Shown here piece by piece: positions 8,861 to 17,523 of a stretch of DNA of 64,000 bases. How positions within the stretch are numbered: the stretch's first letter is position 1; each line of letters opens with the position of its first letter. Below the pieces are notes generated by a model. That model was given only the letters and a program-made list of their open reading frames with translations, made no database searches and was not told the origin of the DNA. This stretch comes from Flavobacterium coralii (lineage in GTDB: Bacteria; Bacteroidota; Bacteroidia; Flavobacteriales; Flavobacteriaceae), in NCBI RefSeq assembly GCF_019891545.1, contig NZ_JAHDIU010000004.1:354524-418523 (forward strand), in the 5' to 3' direction. Both the position numbers and the translations under genes were made by a program.

Positions 8861-11584
8861 TTAAAATTTATATGATAATCCTAAGCTAAGGTTAACGCCT
8901 CTTTTATAAGTTGCAAGTATAGTTTCAGGAGCTATTGAACCAGCTTCACGTATTAACTGGAAGTCAGGATTAAGAAGGTTTTGTGCCTTAAGGCTAAGCC
9001 CGAAGTGTTCTCCTAAAGATGACTTTGCAATAAAATCAAGTGTAGGTATACCCTTTTCAATGATATTCTCATAACCCCTTGTACCTATAGAATATATCCT
9101 GTCACTAAAGTAATTAAATACAACAGATGTAGTTAGGTCATAATTCTCACCCTCTTTAAAAAATGTAAGGTCTGCATTTGCAAGTACAGGAGAAGCTCCC
9201 TGTAGCTCATCTTCATCTTTTGTAAATTGCGGCAATGTAGCCTCAAGCTTTTGATTAGTGTGCAGGTATGAAATGTTTAATCCTCCCGAGAATAGTGTTT
9301 CTTTTCCGGTTTCAGTACTTTCTACCTTATATATATTAACCTTAGTTTCAAGTTCTATACCGGCTACTGTAGCTGTGCTTCCTGTGTTGAAGAAAGTAAG
9401 TGTGTTGCCCCCTACAGGAATTTCAGAACGGTTAACAGGGTTATCTATATTTTTGTAAAAAGCGGTTACTGCAATAAGTTCGTCGCTTGAAGGATAAAAT
9501 TCATATTTCAGGTCAACGTTATAGGTTTCTGCAGGCACCAACTGGTTGTTACCTTGTACTGAGAAACTTACATCCTGATATTTAAACGGAGCAACCTCTA
9601 TAAACTGTGGCAATGTATAACTCATACTTCCTGCAAGGCGTAGTATGTTCTTATCATTAAGTGAATACTTAAGGTTTAAGCTCGGTAATATGTAATCCTC
9701 GTCAATAATTGCGTCACCAAATGTTGCATTAGTAGCAATGTTAGTATTATAATCTACCCTTTGGTAAACATTTTCATACCTCACACCGGCAGATAATATT
9801 AAGTCGGGTGTAAATGAATGGTTAAAAATAGCATAACCCGCATATATATTCCTTAAACCATCATACCAGAAAGGATCAAACGCGAAAGGGTTATTTTGTG
9901 TAGAAGCACGTTCGGTTTGAAGGCTAAATAAGTTATTATCCAGAGACTCCTGGTTAAATAGCCCGTCAAAATTATTAATGTCGATTGATTGCGATGAGTT
10001 AAAGAATCTGTGGGTAAATATTGTAGCATCAAATTCCCTGATTGAGTGTCTTGCATTTAAACCAAAATTGATTTTTGATTCCTGCTCATTCATAAAGCTG
10101 TATGAGAAAACAGCCCTTCCTGCTAACTCATTTTCTTTCATCTCGTCAAAATAACGCTGGTGGTTACCGGCACTGTCAGAATTTGGCCTGTAGGTACCAT
10201 CGCGGAAAAGCAATTCGTTAGACCTCCTGTCAGGCTCGCTTGAGCGGATGATGTTGTAAGTAACCCCCATATCAAGGTTCATCTTTTCGCTAAGCTGCAT
10301 TTCAGAAATTAACTGGTTAACAAATATATTGTTGTTGTTAACCTGCTGCCTCCTCAGGTAAGCAAGGTCGGTAGCCTGTCCGTCAGCTCCGTTAAAACCG
10401 AAATAGTTACCTAAATCCTGTACATTGTCATGCACATAAAGCGTGTTAAAAGAAAGTGTGTTAAAAGTATTATACCTGTATTTAAAGCTTCCCATAGCTA
10501 TCTGGGAAACATTATAGGTATAACGCTCAAAATCCATATCCTGTATAAGAGCCCCCTCATTACCTGTCTGCCTCACAACTCCTTCCCTGTACAGGTAGCC
10601 GTTGCTAAAAGACCCTGTAAGGAACATACTAAGGTTATTGTCTCCTATCTGGAACCTTTTACCTCCCGAAATACCTAACGAGCTATTAAGCTGTGTAGAC
10701 TGCATGTTAGGGTCTAAAGAGTTTTCAAAAGTATATTCATTAAGGTTATCTACAGGTATGTTATTGTCAGTAAAACCTGTAAAAGTACCTCCGTCAATAG
10801 TAAAGAAATCTTTACTTACGGTTTGCGTGTTAATGCCGCTTCCTACTCCTATCTCTATATAGTCATCACCGGTAAATTCTTTAGATATAATATCAATGTT
10901 CGCACCGCTCACATCACCATACAACTCGGCGCCGAAAGTTTTGTTTACACCAATGTTTTTTATAACATCAGAAGAAAAGAAGTCAAGCGATATATTTTTG
11001 GTACTTGGCTTTTCAGATGGTAATGGCAGCCCGTTTAATGTAGTAGAGTTGTAACGGTCGCCCAATCCGCGAACAAATACGTTTGTTTCGCCCTGTTGTT
11101 TAGATATACCGCTTACTTTGGTAAGTGCCGATTCCGCATCACTCACACCCTTACGTGACATCTCCTGCGCACCTATGCTTTGTTTGATAGTCACCGCGTT
11201 CTTCTGCTCCAGTAAAAGTGCCGACTCTTTTTCGCGGTTAACGGTTTTTTCTATAACAACATCTTCAAGTTGAACGCTTGTAGAACCCATTGCCTGATTT
11301 ATCGTTTTGGTTTCGCCTGCAACAATGGTAACAGGCATTTCTATAGTTTCATAACCTAAAAAGCCAAATACAAGTGTGTGGCTGCCTGCAGGCACTTTAA
11401 GGCTGTACTGGCCGTTTTCATCAGTATTGGCACCAATGTTTGTACCTTTAATAGCAACGCTCGCAAATGGCAACGTTTCGTTATTAAGGTCTTTGTCGGT
11501 AACAGTTCCTGTTATCGTACCCGTGTTTTGAGCAAAACTTAAGGTGAAGATAAACAGGGAGATAAATAGAAATTTAAGTTTCAT
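8861..11584 (-). CDS. TonB-dependent outer-membrane receptor with carboxypeptidase-regulatory domain
   Basis: The start is taken at the ATG at 11584, where MKLKFLFISLFIFTLSFAQ is a clean signal peptide; the upstream in-frame ATG at 11629 would bury it. 907 residues: a CarboxypepD_reg-like domain (about 22-105, GTITGTVTDKDLNNETLPFA), a plug domain (about 120-230, VSDAESALTKVSGIS, VFVRGLGDRYNSTTLNGLPL), then a 22-strand-type beta-barrel ending LSLGLSYKF with a terminal Phe. It imports a large or scarce ligand using TonB energy; ligand not identifiable. The plug resembles receptors without a SusD partner. Divergent from a PhoB/PhoR-like pair and probably controlled by the operator at 11637-11687. 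Confidence 0.92.
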   Translation of the reverse strand: MKLKFLFISLFIFTLSFAQNTGTITGTVTDKDLNNETLPFASVAIKGTNIGANTDENGQYSLKVPAGSHTLVFGFLGYETIEMPVTIVAGETKTINQAMGSTSVQLEDVVIEKTVNREKESALLLEQKNAVTIKQSIGAQEMSRKGVSDAESALTKVSGISKQQGETNVFVRGLGDRYNSTTLNGLPLPSEKPSTKNISLDFFSSDVIKNIGVNKTFGAELYGDVSGANIDIISKEFTGDDYIEIGVGSGINTQTVSKDFFTIDGGTFTGFTDNNIPVDNLNEYTFENSLDPNMQSTQLNSSLGISGGKRFQIGDNNLSMFLTGSFSNGYLYREGVVRQTGNEGALIQDMDFERYTYNVSQIAMGSFKYRYNTFNTLSFNTLYVHDNVQDLGNYFGFNGADGQATDLAYLRRQQVNNNNIFVNQLISEMQLSEKMNLDMGVTYNIIRSSEPDRRSNELLFRDGTYRPNSDSAGNHQRYFDEMKENELAGRAVFSYSFMNEQESKINFGLNARHSIREFDATIFTHRFFNSSQSIDINNFDGLFNQESLDNNLFSLQTERASTQNNPFAFDPFWYDGLRNIYAGYAIFNHSFTPDLILSAGVRYENVYQRVDYNTNIATNATFGDAIIDEDYILPSLNLKYSLNDKNILRLAGSMSYTLPQFIEVAPFKYQDVSFSVQGNNQLVPAETYNVDLKYEFYPSSDELIAVTAFYKNIDNPVNRSEIPVGGNTLTFFNTGSTATVAGIELETKVNIYKVESTETGKETLFSGGLNISYLHTNQKLEATLPQFTKDEDELQGASPVLANADLTFFKEGENYDLTTSVVFNYFSDRIYSIGTRGYENIIEKGIPTLDFIAKSSLGEHFGLSLKAQNLLNPDFQLIREAGSIAPETILATYKRGVNLSLGLSYKF

Positions 11585-11636
11585 CGTGTGTTGTTTAAAT
11601 TTTGGTGCAAAGAAACCCCACTCATCCAAATGCTAT

Positions 11637-11687
11637 GTTACCAAAAAGTTACCTTTGGATTTAGTATTTATTACCAAATTGTTAACA
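11637..11687. promoter_or_regulatory. Five 11-bp-phased heptamers: probable PhoB/OmpR-type operator
   Basis: Heptamers begin at 11637 (GTTACCA), 11648 (GTTACCT), 11659 (ATTTAGT, weak), 11670 (ATTACCA) and 11681 (GTTAACA), each followed by a 4-base AT-rich spacer except the third gap, so the period is exactly 11 bp. Two 7-mers with a 4-base spacer is the architecture of E. coli Pho boxes and other OmpR-family sites. The array lies between the divergent TonB receptor and the response regulator, upstream of both. The regulator at 11769 is the obvious candidate to bind it. Binding itself is inferred. Confidence 0.6.
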
Positions 11688-11713
11688 GATTAAATTATAG
11701 TTAAGCCGTTTCT

Positions 11714-11721
11714 TACTTTTG
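11714..11721 (+). promoter_or_regulatory. -7 element of the response regulator gene
   Basis: TACTTTTG matches TAnnTTTG. No TTG lies at the usual 17-23 base distance upstream; the last heptamer ends 26 bases before it, about where a -33 element would begin. This suits a promoter that needs its activator. Confidence 0.5.
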
Positions 11722-11768
11722 TATTATCTTTACCTTTACAACCGCTAAACAATACGCAAAGTGTCATT

Positions 11769-12452
11769 ATGAAAAAAAAAGACATTAAGATTTTACTGGT
11801 TGATGATGAGCAGGATATCCTTGAAATTGTGGGCTATAACTTAACACAGGAAGGGTATCAGGTGGTAACCGCCGGCAACGGTAAAGAGGCTATCGCCAAG
11901 GCAAGGAAAGAGCTTCCGCACCTTATTATTATGGATGTAATGATGCCCGAAATGGATGGCATGGAAGCATGCGAAAACATAAGGAAGATACCGGAGCTTA
12001 ATAACGTTATCATAACATTCCTTACCGCACGCAGCGAAGACTACTCTCAGGTAGCAGGATTTGATGCCGGAGCTGATGATTATATAGCCAAGCCAATAAA
12101 GCCGAAACTGCTTATAAGTAAGGTTAAAGCATTATTGAGAAGGCTTAAGGAAGATGAAAACCAAGGCGATATACTTAGGGTTGGTAATATTGAAATTAAC
12201 CGCGAAGAGTATAAAATTATAATGGATGACCGCGAAATTGTACTGCCACGCAAAGAATTTGAACTTTTTTACCTTTTGGCAAGTAAGCCCGGCAAAGTAT
12301 TTAAAAGGGAAGAAATTCTTGATAAAGTTTGGGGTAACGAAGTGGTTGTTGGCGGCAGGACAATAGATGTACATATAAGGAAACTGCGCGAAAAAATTGG
12401 TGACGAACTTTTTAAAACAATTAAGGGTGTGGGCTATAAGCTCGAAATGTAA
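11769..12452 (+). CDS. PhoB-like response regulator (OmpR family)
   Basis: 227 residues. Receiver domain 1-~122 with acidic pair D12/D13, phospho-acceptor D56 in IIMDVMMPEMDG and K108 in DYIAKPI. Winged-helix DNA-binding domain ~135-227 (LPRKEFELFYLLASKPGKVFKREEIL, GGRTIDVHIRKLREKIGD, IKGVGYKLE). It becomes active when phosphorylated by the adjacent kinase. Family resemblance is to PhoB/PhoP regulators; phosphate control is inferred, not shown. Phased repeats upstream suggest autoregulation and control of the divergent TonB receptor. The kinase starts immediately after the stop codon. Confidence 0.92.
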   Translation: MKKKDIKILLVDDEQDILEIVGYNLTQEGYQVVTAGNGKEAIAKARKELPHLIIMDVMMPEMDGMEACENIRKIPELNNVIITFLTARSEDYSQVAGFDAGADDYIAKPIKPKLLISKVKALLRRLKEDENQGDILRVGNIEINREEYKIIMDDREIVLPRKEFELFYLLASKPGKVFKREEILDKVWGNEVVVGGRTIDVHIRKLREKIGDELFKTIKGVGYKLEM

Positions 12453-13496
12453 GTGGCAATAAATTTTAAGAAATCATACCGTTTTGCTGTTAAATCAGCA
12501 CTATACATTACATTTTTTTCTACTGTGCTTTTAATGGTGCTGCTTCATTTCTTTGCCGAAATAAACAGCATCTTTCTTATTGCTTTTGCCATTTCATTGT
12601 TCCTTTTCTCATTCTTTGTACTACAGTACCGCGTAGAGCACTTTATCTATCGCAGGGTTAAAAAAATATATGATGATGTTTCGCTGCTCGACTCCAGCAC
12701 ATTAAGAAATAAGCCCATCACTACCGATATGGCAACCCTTACCCGCGAAGTTGAAAAATTTGCAAGGGATAAGAAAATTGAAATAGAAACCCTAAAAGTC
12801 CGCGAAGAGTACCGCCGTGAGTTTATGGGTAATGTTTCGCATGAGCTTAAAACCCCGCTTTTTACCGTTCAGGGCTATATACTTACCCTTCTGGACGGTG
12901 CCATGAACGATAAAAGCCTGCGCAAAAAGTACCTGCAGCGTGCCGAAAAAGGTGTAGAGCGCCTGGTTTATATTGTGCAGGACCTGGATATGATTTCTAA
13001 GCTTGAGCTTGGAGACCTCAACCTTACTTACACTAAGTTCAATATTGTAGAAGTTGTACAAAGCGTTTTCGACCTGCTGGAAATGAAAGCCGACAGGAAA
13101 GGCATCATGCTGATGTTCGACATGAAATACCTGAAGCCCATAATGGTTTTTGCCGACAGGGAGAAAGTGCAGCAGGTGCTTACCAATCTTATAGATAACT
13201 CTATTAAATATGGCCGTGAAGACGGTACTACCGAAGTAAGCATAGAAGACCTCGTGAACAATAAGGTTATTGTTCGCGTTAAGGATAATGGCGAAGGTAT
13301 AGACCAAAAGCACATACCGCGCCTTTTTGAGCGTTTTTATCGTGTAGATAAAAGCGGGGCCCGTTCTGAAGGCGGCTCAGGGCTTGGCCTTGCTATAGTT
13401 AAGCATATTATAGAAGGCCACGACGAAAAAATTTATGTTGAAAGTAAATTCGGTGAAGGCTCAGAGTTCTCATTTACACTCGAAAAGACCAAATAA
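12453..13496 (+). CDS. PhoR-like sensor histidine kinase without a periplasmic sensor
   Basis: Starts with GTG directly after the response regulator's TAA (zero spacing), so translation is coupled. 347 residues. Two adjacent membrane helices (~13-35 and ~38-59) have almost no loop between them, so there is no extracytoplasmic sensor domain. The dimerisation/phosphoacceptor helix holds H130 in FMGNVSHELKTPL; the ATPase domain has the N box (N249 in LIDNSIKYG), the G1 box VKDNGEGID, an FERFYRVDK motif and the G2 box GGSGLGLAIVKHI. All catalytic boxes are intact. Signal input may come through the membrane or from a partner protein, as with PhoR-PstSCAB. The last 27 bases overlap the convergent glycosyltransferase gene. 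Confidence 0.92.
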   Translation: MAINFKKSYRFAVKSALYITFFSTVLLMVLLHFFAEINSIFLIAFAISLFLFSFFVLQYRVEHFIYRRVKKIYDDVSLLDSSTLRNKPITTDMATLTREVEKFARDKKIEIETLKVREEYRREFMGNVSHELKTPLFTVQGYILTLLDGAMNDKSLRKKYLQRAEKGVERLVYIVQDLDMISKLELGDLNLTYTKFNIVEVVQSVFDLLEMKADRKGIMLMFDMKYLKPIMVFADREKVQQVLTNLIDNSIKYGREDGTTEVSIEDLVNNKVIVRVKDNGEGIDQKHIPRLFERFYRVDKSGARSEGGSGLGLAIVKHIIEGHDEKIYVESKFGEGSEFSFTLEKTK

Positions 13497-14537
13497 ATCC
13501 TTCCAGCGCATATCGCTGCCCAAATTCTTCAATCCTTTATACATATCTATCTTTTCAAGATCTTCAACCTTAAAGGCGCTTTGGCGTGCATAAGGCACAA
13601 GCCCGGTTTTCTTTAGTTTGTAAGCAAGATATTCCTGCTCATACTGCCCCGGTGTGGGTATAAAAAATGCTTTTTTGCCAAGTTGCGCCAAATCCATGAT
13701 AGTAGTATAACCCGAACGGCACAGCACCTTATCGCTTTCGTTAAAGGCCTGCTCCAGTGCCGCAGTGTTCATAAAGTTATAGTAGGTAATATTATCCCTC
13801 ACAGTAACTTTTTCTTCCTGCTCTACAACACCCTTCACAAAAATAACCCTGCCTTTATAACGGGTAAGCTCAGTACTTAACTTTTCTTCCAGCATGGTGC
13901 GTTGCGGCTCAGGGCCCGATAGTATAGCCATAAGGTCATATTTCTTTTCCAACGGCTTTTTATGCAGGCGGCTAAGCGGGCCAATATATTTTACCTTCAA
14001 CCCTTCATTTTCAGTATGCCCAAGCTTACCCGAAAGGTTTGGGGTTGTCTGCACATCCGGCACCCAGCACTCTTTATATTTTTTTATAAACTGCTGGTGT
14101 ATTTTACTTGTAAACCAGGTAGTATTGCCAGTGAGCACATTAAGCTGGTGCGTAATAAATACAGAGGGTACTTTTTTACAAAACACACCAAGTCGATTGT
14201 CCGATATTATACCGCTTATATTATACTCCTTCACTATTTGCTGCACAAGGGTATTTTCGTGCCTTACAGCCTTTATCATTTTGGGTATCTGCCCTATCAG
14301 CTTCAGCTTAAAGAAAGCGCCATTCTTGGCATATTCAATCTGGTAGCCCGGAAGCTCTACGGCTTTAAGGTGCGGAAATTCTTTTTTAAGCAGCGCCAGT
14401 GCAATTCCGTCTGATGCTATTACAGGCTCAAAACCATGATTTTCCAAAGCTTCGATAACGGGTATGCAGCGTGTGGCATGCCCCAGCCCCCAGTTAAGCG
14501 GGGCAACTAAAATTCTTTTACGTTCCTGCAAAATCAT
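13470..14537 (-). CDS. MurG-like (GT28-type) glycosyltransferase family protein
   Basis: 355 residues. The N-terminus ILVAPLNWGLGHATRCIPVIEAL is the GxGHxxR/P motif of GT-B fold enzymes of the MurG/MGDG-synthase type. The C-terminal half has a donor-site-like region (DKVLCRSGYTTIMDLAQLGKKAFFIPTPGQYEQEYLA), as in UDP-sugar transferases. The acceptor is unknown; it is too diverged to be MurG itself. It converges with the histidine kinase, the two stop regions overlapping by 27 bases with no terminator room between. It diverges from trmB. Confidence 0.8.
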   Translation of the reverse strand: MILQERKRILVAPLNWGLGHATRCIPVIEALENHGFEPVIASDGIALALLKKEFPHLKAVELPGYQIEYAKNGAFFKLKLIGQIPKMIKAVRHENTLVQQIVKEYNISGIISDNRLGVFCKKVPSVFITHQLNVLTGNTTWFTSKIHQQFIKKYKECWVPDVQTTPNLSGKLGHTENEGLKVKYIGPLSRLHKKPLEKKYDLMAILSGPEPQRTMLEEKLSTELTRYKGRVIFVKGVVEQEEKVTVRDNITYYNFMNTAALEQAFNESDKVLCRSGYTTIMDLAQLGKKAFFIPTPGQYEQEYLAYKLKKTGLVPYARQSAFKVEDLEKIDMYKGLKNLGSDMRWKDLFGLFECK

Positions 14538-14626
14538 GTTTTTTTAAAAACTATTTTGCCCTGCAATGTAAAACTATTTCAGTTCTAATATATTTCCCTA
14601 ATTTTACCAAAATTTTAAATTTAACT

Positions 14627-15301
14627 GTGGGAAGCAAAAATAAACTGAAGCGTTTTAAGGAAAACGAAACATTTAATAACGTAATACAACCCGAAAGAGA
14701 AGATGCCCTTGCAGGCAATTTTCCGCTTAAAGGCAACTGGCGAAGCAGCTTTTTTAAAAATGACAATCCTGTGGTGCTGGAGCTTGGCTGCGGTAAGGGC
14801 GAATACAGCGTTGGGCTGGCACAGCATTATCCTGATAAAAACTTTATTGGCGTGGATATTAAGGGTGCACGCTTTTGGCGCGGCGCCAAAACAGCGGTAG
14901 AGCAAGGACTTACCAACGTAGCATTTTTGCGTACACAGATTGAAATTATTTATGCTTTTTTTGCCGAAGGCGAGGTAGATGAAATATGGATAACCTTTCC
15001 CGACCCGCAAATTAAATATAAGCGTACCAAGCACAGGATGACCAACAGCGAGTTCCTGCAACGCTATAAAAAGATACTGAAGCCTGACGGTGTAGTTAAC
15101 CTTAAAACCGATAGTGAGTTTATGCACGGCTATACACTGGGGCTTCTGCATGGTGAAGGCCATGAAGTGCTGTATGCCAACCATAACGTGTACCGCAACG
15201 AGGGTGCTCCGCAGGAGGTTACAGGTATAAAAACATTTTATGAGCAGTATTACCTGGAGCAGGGCAAACCGATAACCTACATAAAATTTAAAATCAGATA
15301 A
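14627..15301 (+). CDS. trmB: tRNA (guanine-46-N7)-methyltransferase TrmB
   Basis: 224 residues starting at GTG 14627; the N-terminus GSKNKLKRFKENETF is the conserved start of flavobacterial TrmB, and no ATG is available nearby. It uses S-adenosylmethionine to make m7G46 in the tRNA variable loop. SAM site VLELGCGKGEYSVGLA; family motif EIWITFPDPQIKYKRTKHR; C-terminal region with TDSEFMHGYTL. A LysE-type transporter gene follows after 6 bases. Confidence 0.92.
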   Translation: MGSKNKLKRFKENETFNNVIQPEREDALAGNFPLKGNWRSSFFKNDNPVVLELGCGKGEYSVGLAQHYPDKNFIGVDIKGARFWRGAKTAVEQGLTNVAFLRTQIEIIYAFFAEGEVDEIWITFPDPQIKYKRTKHRMTNSEFLQRYKKILKPDGVVNLKTDSEFMHGYTLGLLHGEGHEVLYANHNVYRNEGAPQEVTGIKTFYEQYYLEQGKPITYIKFKIR

Positions 15302-15307
15302 AAAGCT

Positions 15308-15940
15308 ATGGATTTTATCCTGCCGGTAGTGTTAGGGTTTTTTATTGCTGCGGCAGGCATATTGCTTCCGGGGCTGCTTAACATAACCGCAGCTAAAATA
15401 GGGTTGCGCGAAGGCAGGCAAAGAGCACTAATCTTTGCACTGGGCGCTACCAGCATAATTTTCATACAAACCTATATTGCGGTATCATTTGCCAAATTTA
15501 TAAACAGCAGGCCCGATATCATTCACCTTTTGGAAGAAATGGGTCTTGGCGTATTTACGGTTCTTACCATTTATTTTTTATTCTTCGCTAAAAAGCCGAA
15601 GCCAAAACTGGATGATGAAGTAGTGGTGCTGCGCAGCCGCACAGGAGAGTTTTTTTTGGGAGTGCTGCTTTCCGCGCTTAACTTCTTCCCTGTCCCCTAC
15701 TACGTTTTTATGAGCGTTACTCTTTCGCGACATGGCTATTTTTCTTTTGATTCCCTGTTTGTGTTCCTTTTCGTTATGGGCGCAATAACAGGTTCATTTT
15801 TTGCATTTTACCTTTACATCATATTCTTCAGGAGGTTTGAGCACAAAGCCGATTTCTTCCTCAAAAACATAAACTTTTTCCTGGGGGGCATTACAGGGCT
15901 TGTCAGCATAATAACCCTTATAAAGATACTGCGTACCTAA
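15308..15940 (+). CDS. LysE/RhtB-family exporter
   Basis: 210 residues with about six hydrophobic segments. The start LPVVLGFFIAAAGILLPGLLNITAAKIGLREG fits the LysE/RhtB amino-acid exporter family (the PG-N motif in the first helix). Substrate not predictable. A charged loop (KKPKPKLDDEVVVLRSR) falls between helices 3 and 4. It sits between trmB (6-base gap) and the alkyltransferase-like gene (10-base gap), so all three are probably one transcript. Confidence 0.8.
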   Translation: MDFILPVVLGFFIAAAGILLPGLLNITAAKIGLREGRQRALIFALGATSIIFIQTYIAVSFAKFINSRPDIIHLLEEMGLGVFTVLTIYFLFFAKKPKPKLDDEVVVLRSRTGEFFLGVLLSALNFFPVPYYVFMSVTLSRHGYFSFDSLFVFLFVMGAITGSFFAFYLYIIFFRRFEHKADFFLKNINFFLGGITGLVSIITLIKILRT

Positions 15941-15950
15941 AAACTGCATT

Positions 15951-16286
15951 ATGGATGAGAACATAAGCTTTTTTGAAAGGGTTTATCAGGTAGTAAGGCA
16001 AGTACCTTATGGCAGGGTAACATCCTATGGTGCCATAGCCAACTATCTTGGGGCGGCACGCTCTGCACGCATGGTAGGCTGGGCCATGAATGCCAGCCAC
16101 GGGCATGATGATGTGCCGGCACACAGGGTGGTAAACCGACAGGGGCTTTTAACAGGCAAACACCATTTTGGCGGCACCAACCTTATGCAGCAATTATTGG
16201 AAAATGAGGGGATAAAAGTAAAAGAAAACAAGGTTGTTGATTTTAAGAAACACTTTTGGAACCCTGCTGACGAGCTTGAGCGTTAA
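15951..16286 (+). CDS. Alkyltransferase-like protein (MGMT fold without the catalytic Cys)
   Basis: 111 residues, equivalent to the DNA-binding domain of O6-methylguanine-DNA methyltransferase (FFERVYQVVRQVPYGRVTSYGAIA, NASHGHDDVPAHRVVNRQG). The family motif PCHRVV is PAHRVV here (A57), so it cannot accept an alkyl group. This places it with alkyltransferase-like proteins such as E. coli YbaZ, which bind O6-alkylguanine and flag it for nucleotide excision repair. The role here is inferred from that family. Last gene of the trmB unit. Confidence 0.87.
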   Translation: MDENISFFERVYQVVRQVPYGRVTSYGAIANYLGAARSARMVGWAMNASHGHDDVPAHRVVNRQGLLTGKHHFGGTNLMQQLLENEGIKVKENKVVDFKKHFWNPADELER

Positions 16287-16391
16287 CCATCTTTTAAGCT
16301 TTGTAAAACTTTTAGATATCAGCTTTTCATACTATCTTTGTAATCTGTAACCAGTCTTAATTAAAAGGCTGTAACTGAAAGCAATAATATC

Positions 16392-17522
16392 ATGAAACTC
16401 GATAGGAAAGAAATACTTAAAGCGCTGGAAACCATTACGCTTGCCGGAGAAGGGCAAAACATGGTAGAAAGCGGTGCGGTGCGCAATGTGCTTACCTTTG
16501 GCGATGAAGCCGTGGTAGAGCTTGTGCTGCACAACCCGGCTATGCACATCCGCAAACGTGCAGAGGCCGATATCATTAAAACCATACAGGAAAAAGTAAG
16601 CCCTGATGCTAAGATTAAGGTAAACGTAAAAGTAGAAGCGCCCGATAAGCCTGAAATTAAAGGCAAAGGTATACCCGGCATAAGCAATGTAATTGCAGTG
16701 TCGTCAGGTAAAGGCGGTGTTGGTAAATCTACTATCACGGCAAACCTTGCCGTAGCGCTTGCTAAAATGGGCTTTAGGGTAGGTATTCTTGATGCCGATA
16801 TATACGGCCCGTCAATGCCGATAATGTTTGATGTGGAGCGCGAAAGGCCCATATCTGTAACCGTTGACGGAAAATCGAAAATGAAGCCGATTACCAGCTA
16901 TGGCGTAGAAATACTTTCTATAGGCTTTTTTACTACGCCGGAGCAGGCTATAATATGGCGTGGGCCAATGGCATCCAAAGCGCTTAACCAGATGATTTTT
17001 GATGCTGACTGGGGCGAGCTGGACTTTATGCTGATAGACCTGCCACCGGGAACTGGTGACATCCACCTGAGCATCATGCAATCGTTACCTGTTACGGGGG
17101 CTGTAGTGGTAAGTACGCCGCAGGCGGTTGCCCTTGCCGATGCCAAAAAAGGTGTGGCAATGTTCCGCCAGGAAAGTATAAATGTACCTGTACTGGGTAT
17201 TATAGAAAATATGGCCTACTTTACCCCGGAAGAACTGCCGGATAACAAATATTACATTTTCGGTAAAGAAGGCGCTAAAAACCTTGCAGAAGATTTAGAT
17301 GTGCCTTTCCTGGGTGAAATACCAATTGTGCAAAGCATACGCGAGGCAGGAGATTACGGACGCCCTGCTGCCATGCAGACCGCAACGCCTATAGAAACTG
17401 CTTTTGAAGAACTGGCACGCTCTGTAGTACAGGAAACCGTAAACAGGAACGACAACCTACCGCCTACAGAGGCAATAAAAATAACTACAATGGCGGGCTG
17501 CTCTGCAGTTAAAAAGAAATAA
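16392..17522 (+). CDS. mrp: Mrp/NBP35-family Fe-S cluster carrier ATPase
   Basis: 376 residues. N-terminal MIP18 (DUF59) domain (~1-90), then a deviant-Walker P-loop ATPase (VIAVSSGKGGVGKSTITANLAVALAKMG, DADIYGPSMP, MLIDLPPGTGD). Mrp/ApbC proteins bind and pass on [4Fe-4S] clusters. A -7-like TATCTTTG at 16333-16340 could start transcription. A short C-terminal tail holds a lone Cys (MAGCSAVKKK). The NifU-like gene begins one base after the stop, supporting an Fe-S role for both. Confidence 0.93.
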   Translation: MKLDRKEILKALETITLAGEGQNMVESGAVRNVLTFGDEAVVELVLHNPAMHIRKRAEADIIKTIQEKVSPDAKIKVNVKVEAPDKPEIKGKGIPGISNVIAVSSGKGGVGKSTITANLAVALAKMGFRVGILDADIYGPSMPIMFDVERERPISVTVDGKSKMKPITSYGVEILSIGFFTTPEQAIIWRGPMASKALNQMIFDADWGELDFMLIDLPPGTGDIHLSIMQSLPVTGAVVVSTPQAVALADAKKGVAMFRQESINVPVLGIIENMAYFTPEELPDNKYYIFGKEGAKNLAEDLDVPFLGEIPIVQSIREAGDYGRPAAMQTATPIETAFEELARSVVQETVNRNDNLPPTEAIKITTMAGCSAVKKK

Positions 17523-17523
17523 T

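Noticed and set aside
11769-13496. Reading the two-component pair as PorX/PorY of T9SS control
   Set aside because: PorX carries a long C-terminal PglZ-type domain; this regulator has a standard OmpR-type winged helix, so it is not PorX despite nearby T9SS genes.
15951-16286. Annotation as an active O6-methylguanine-DNA methyltransferase
   Set aside because: The catalytic Cys of PCHR is Ala, so methyl transfer is not possible.
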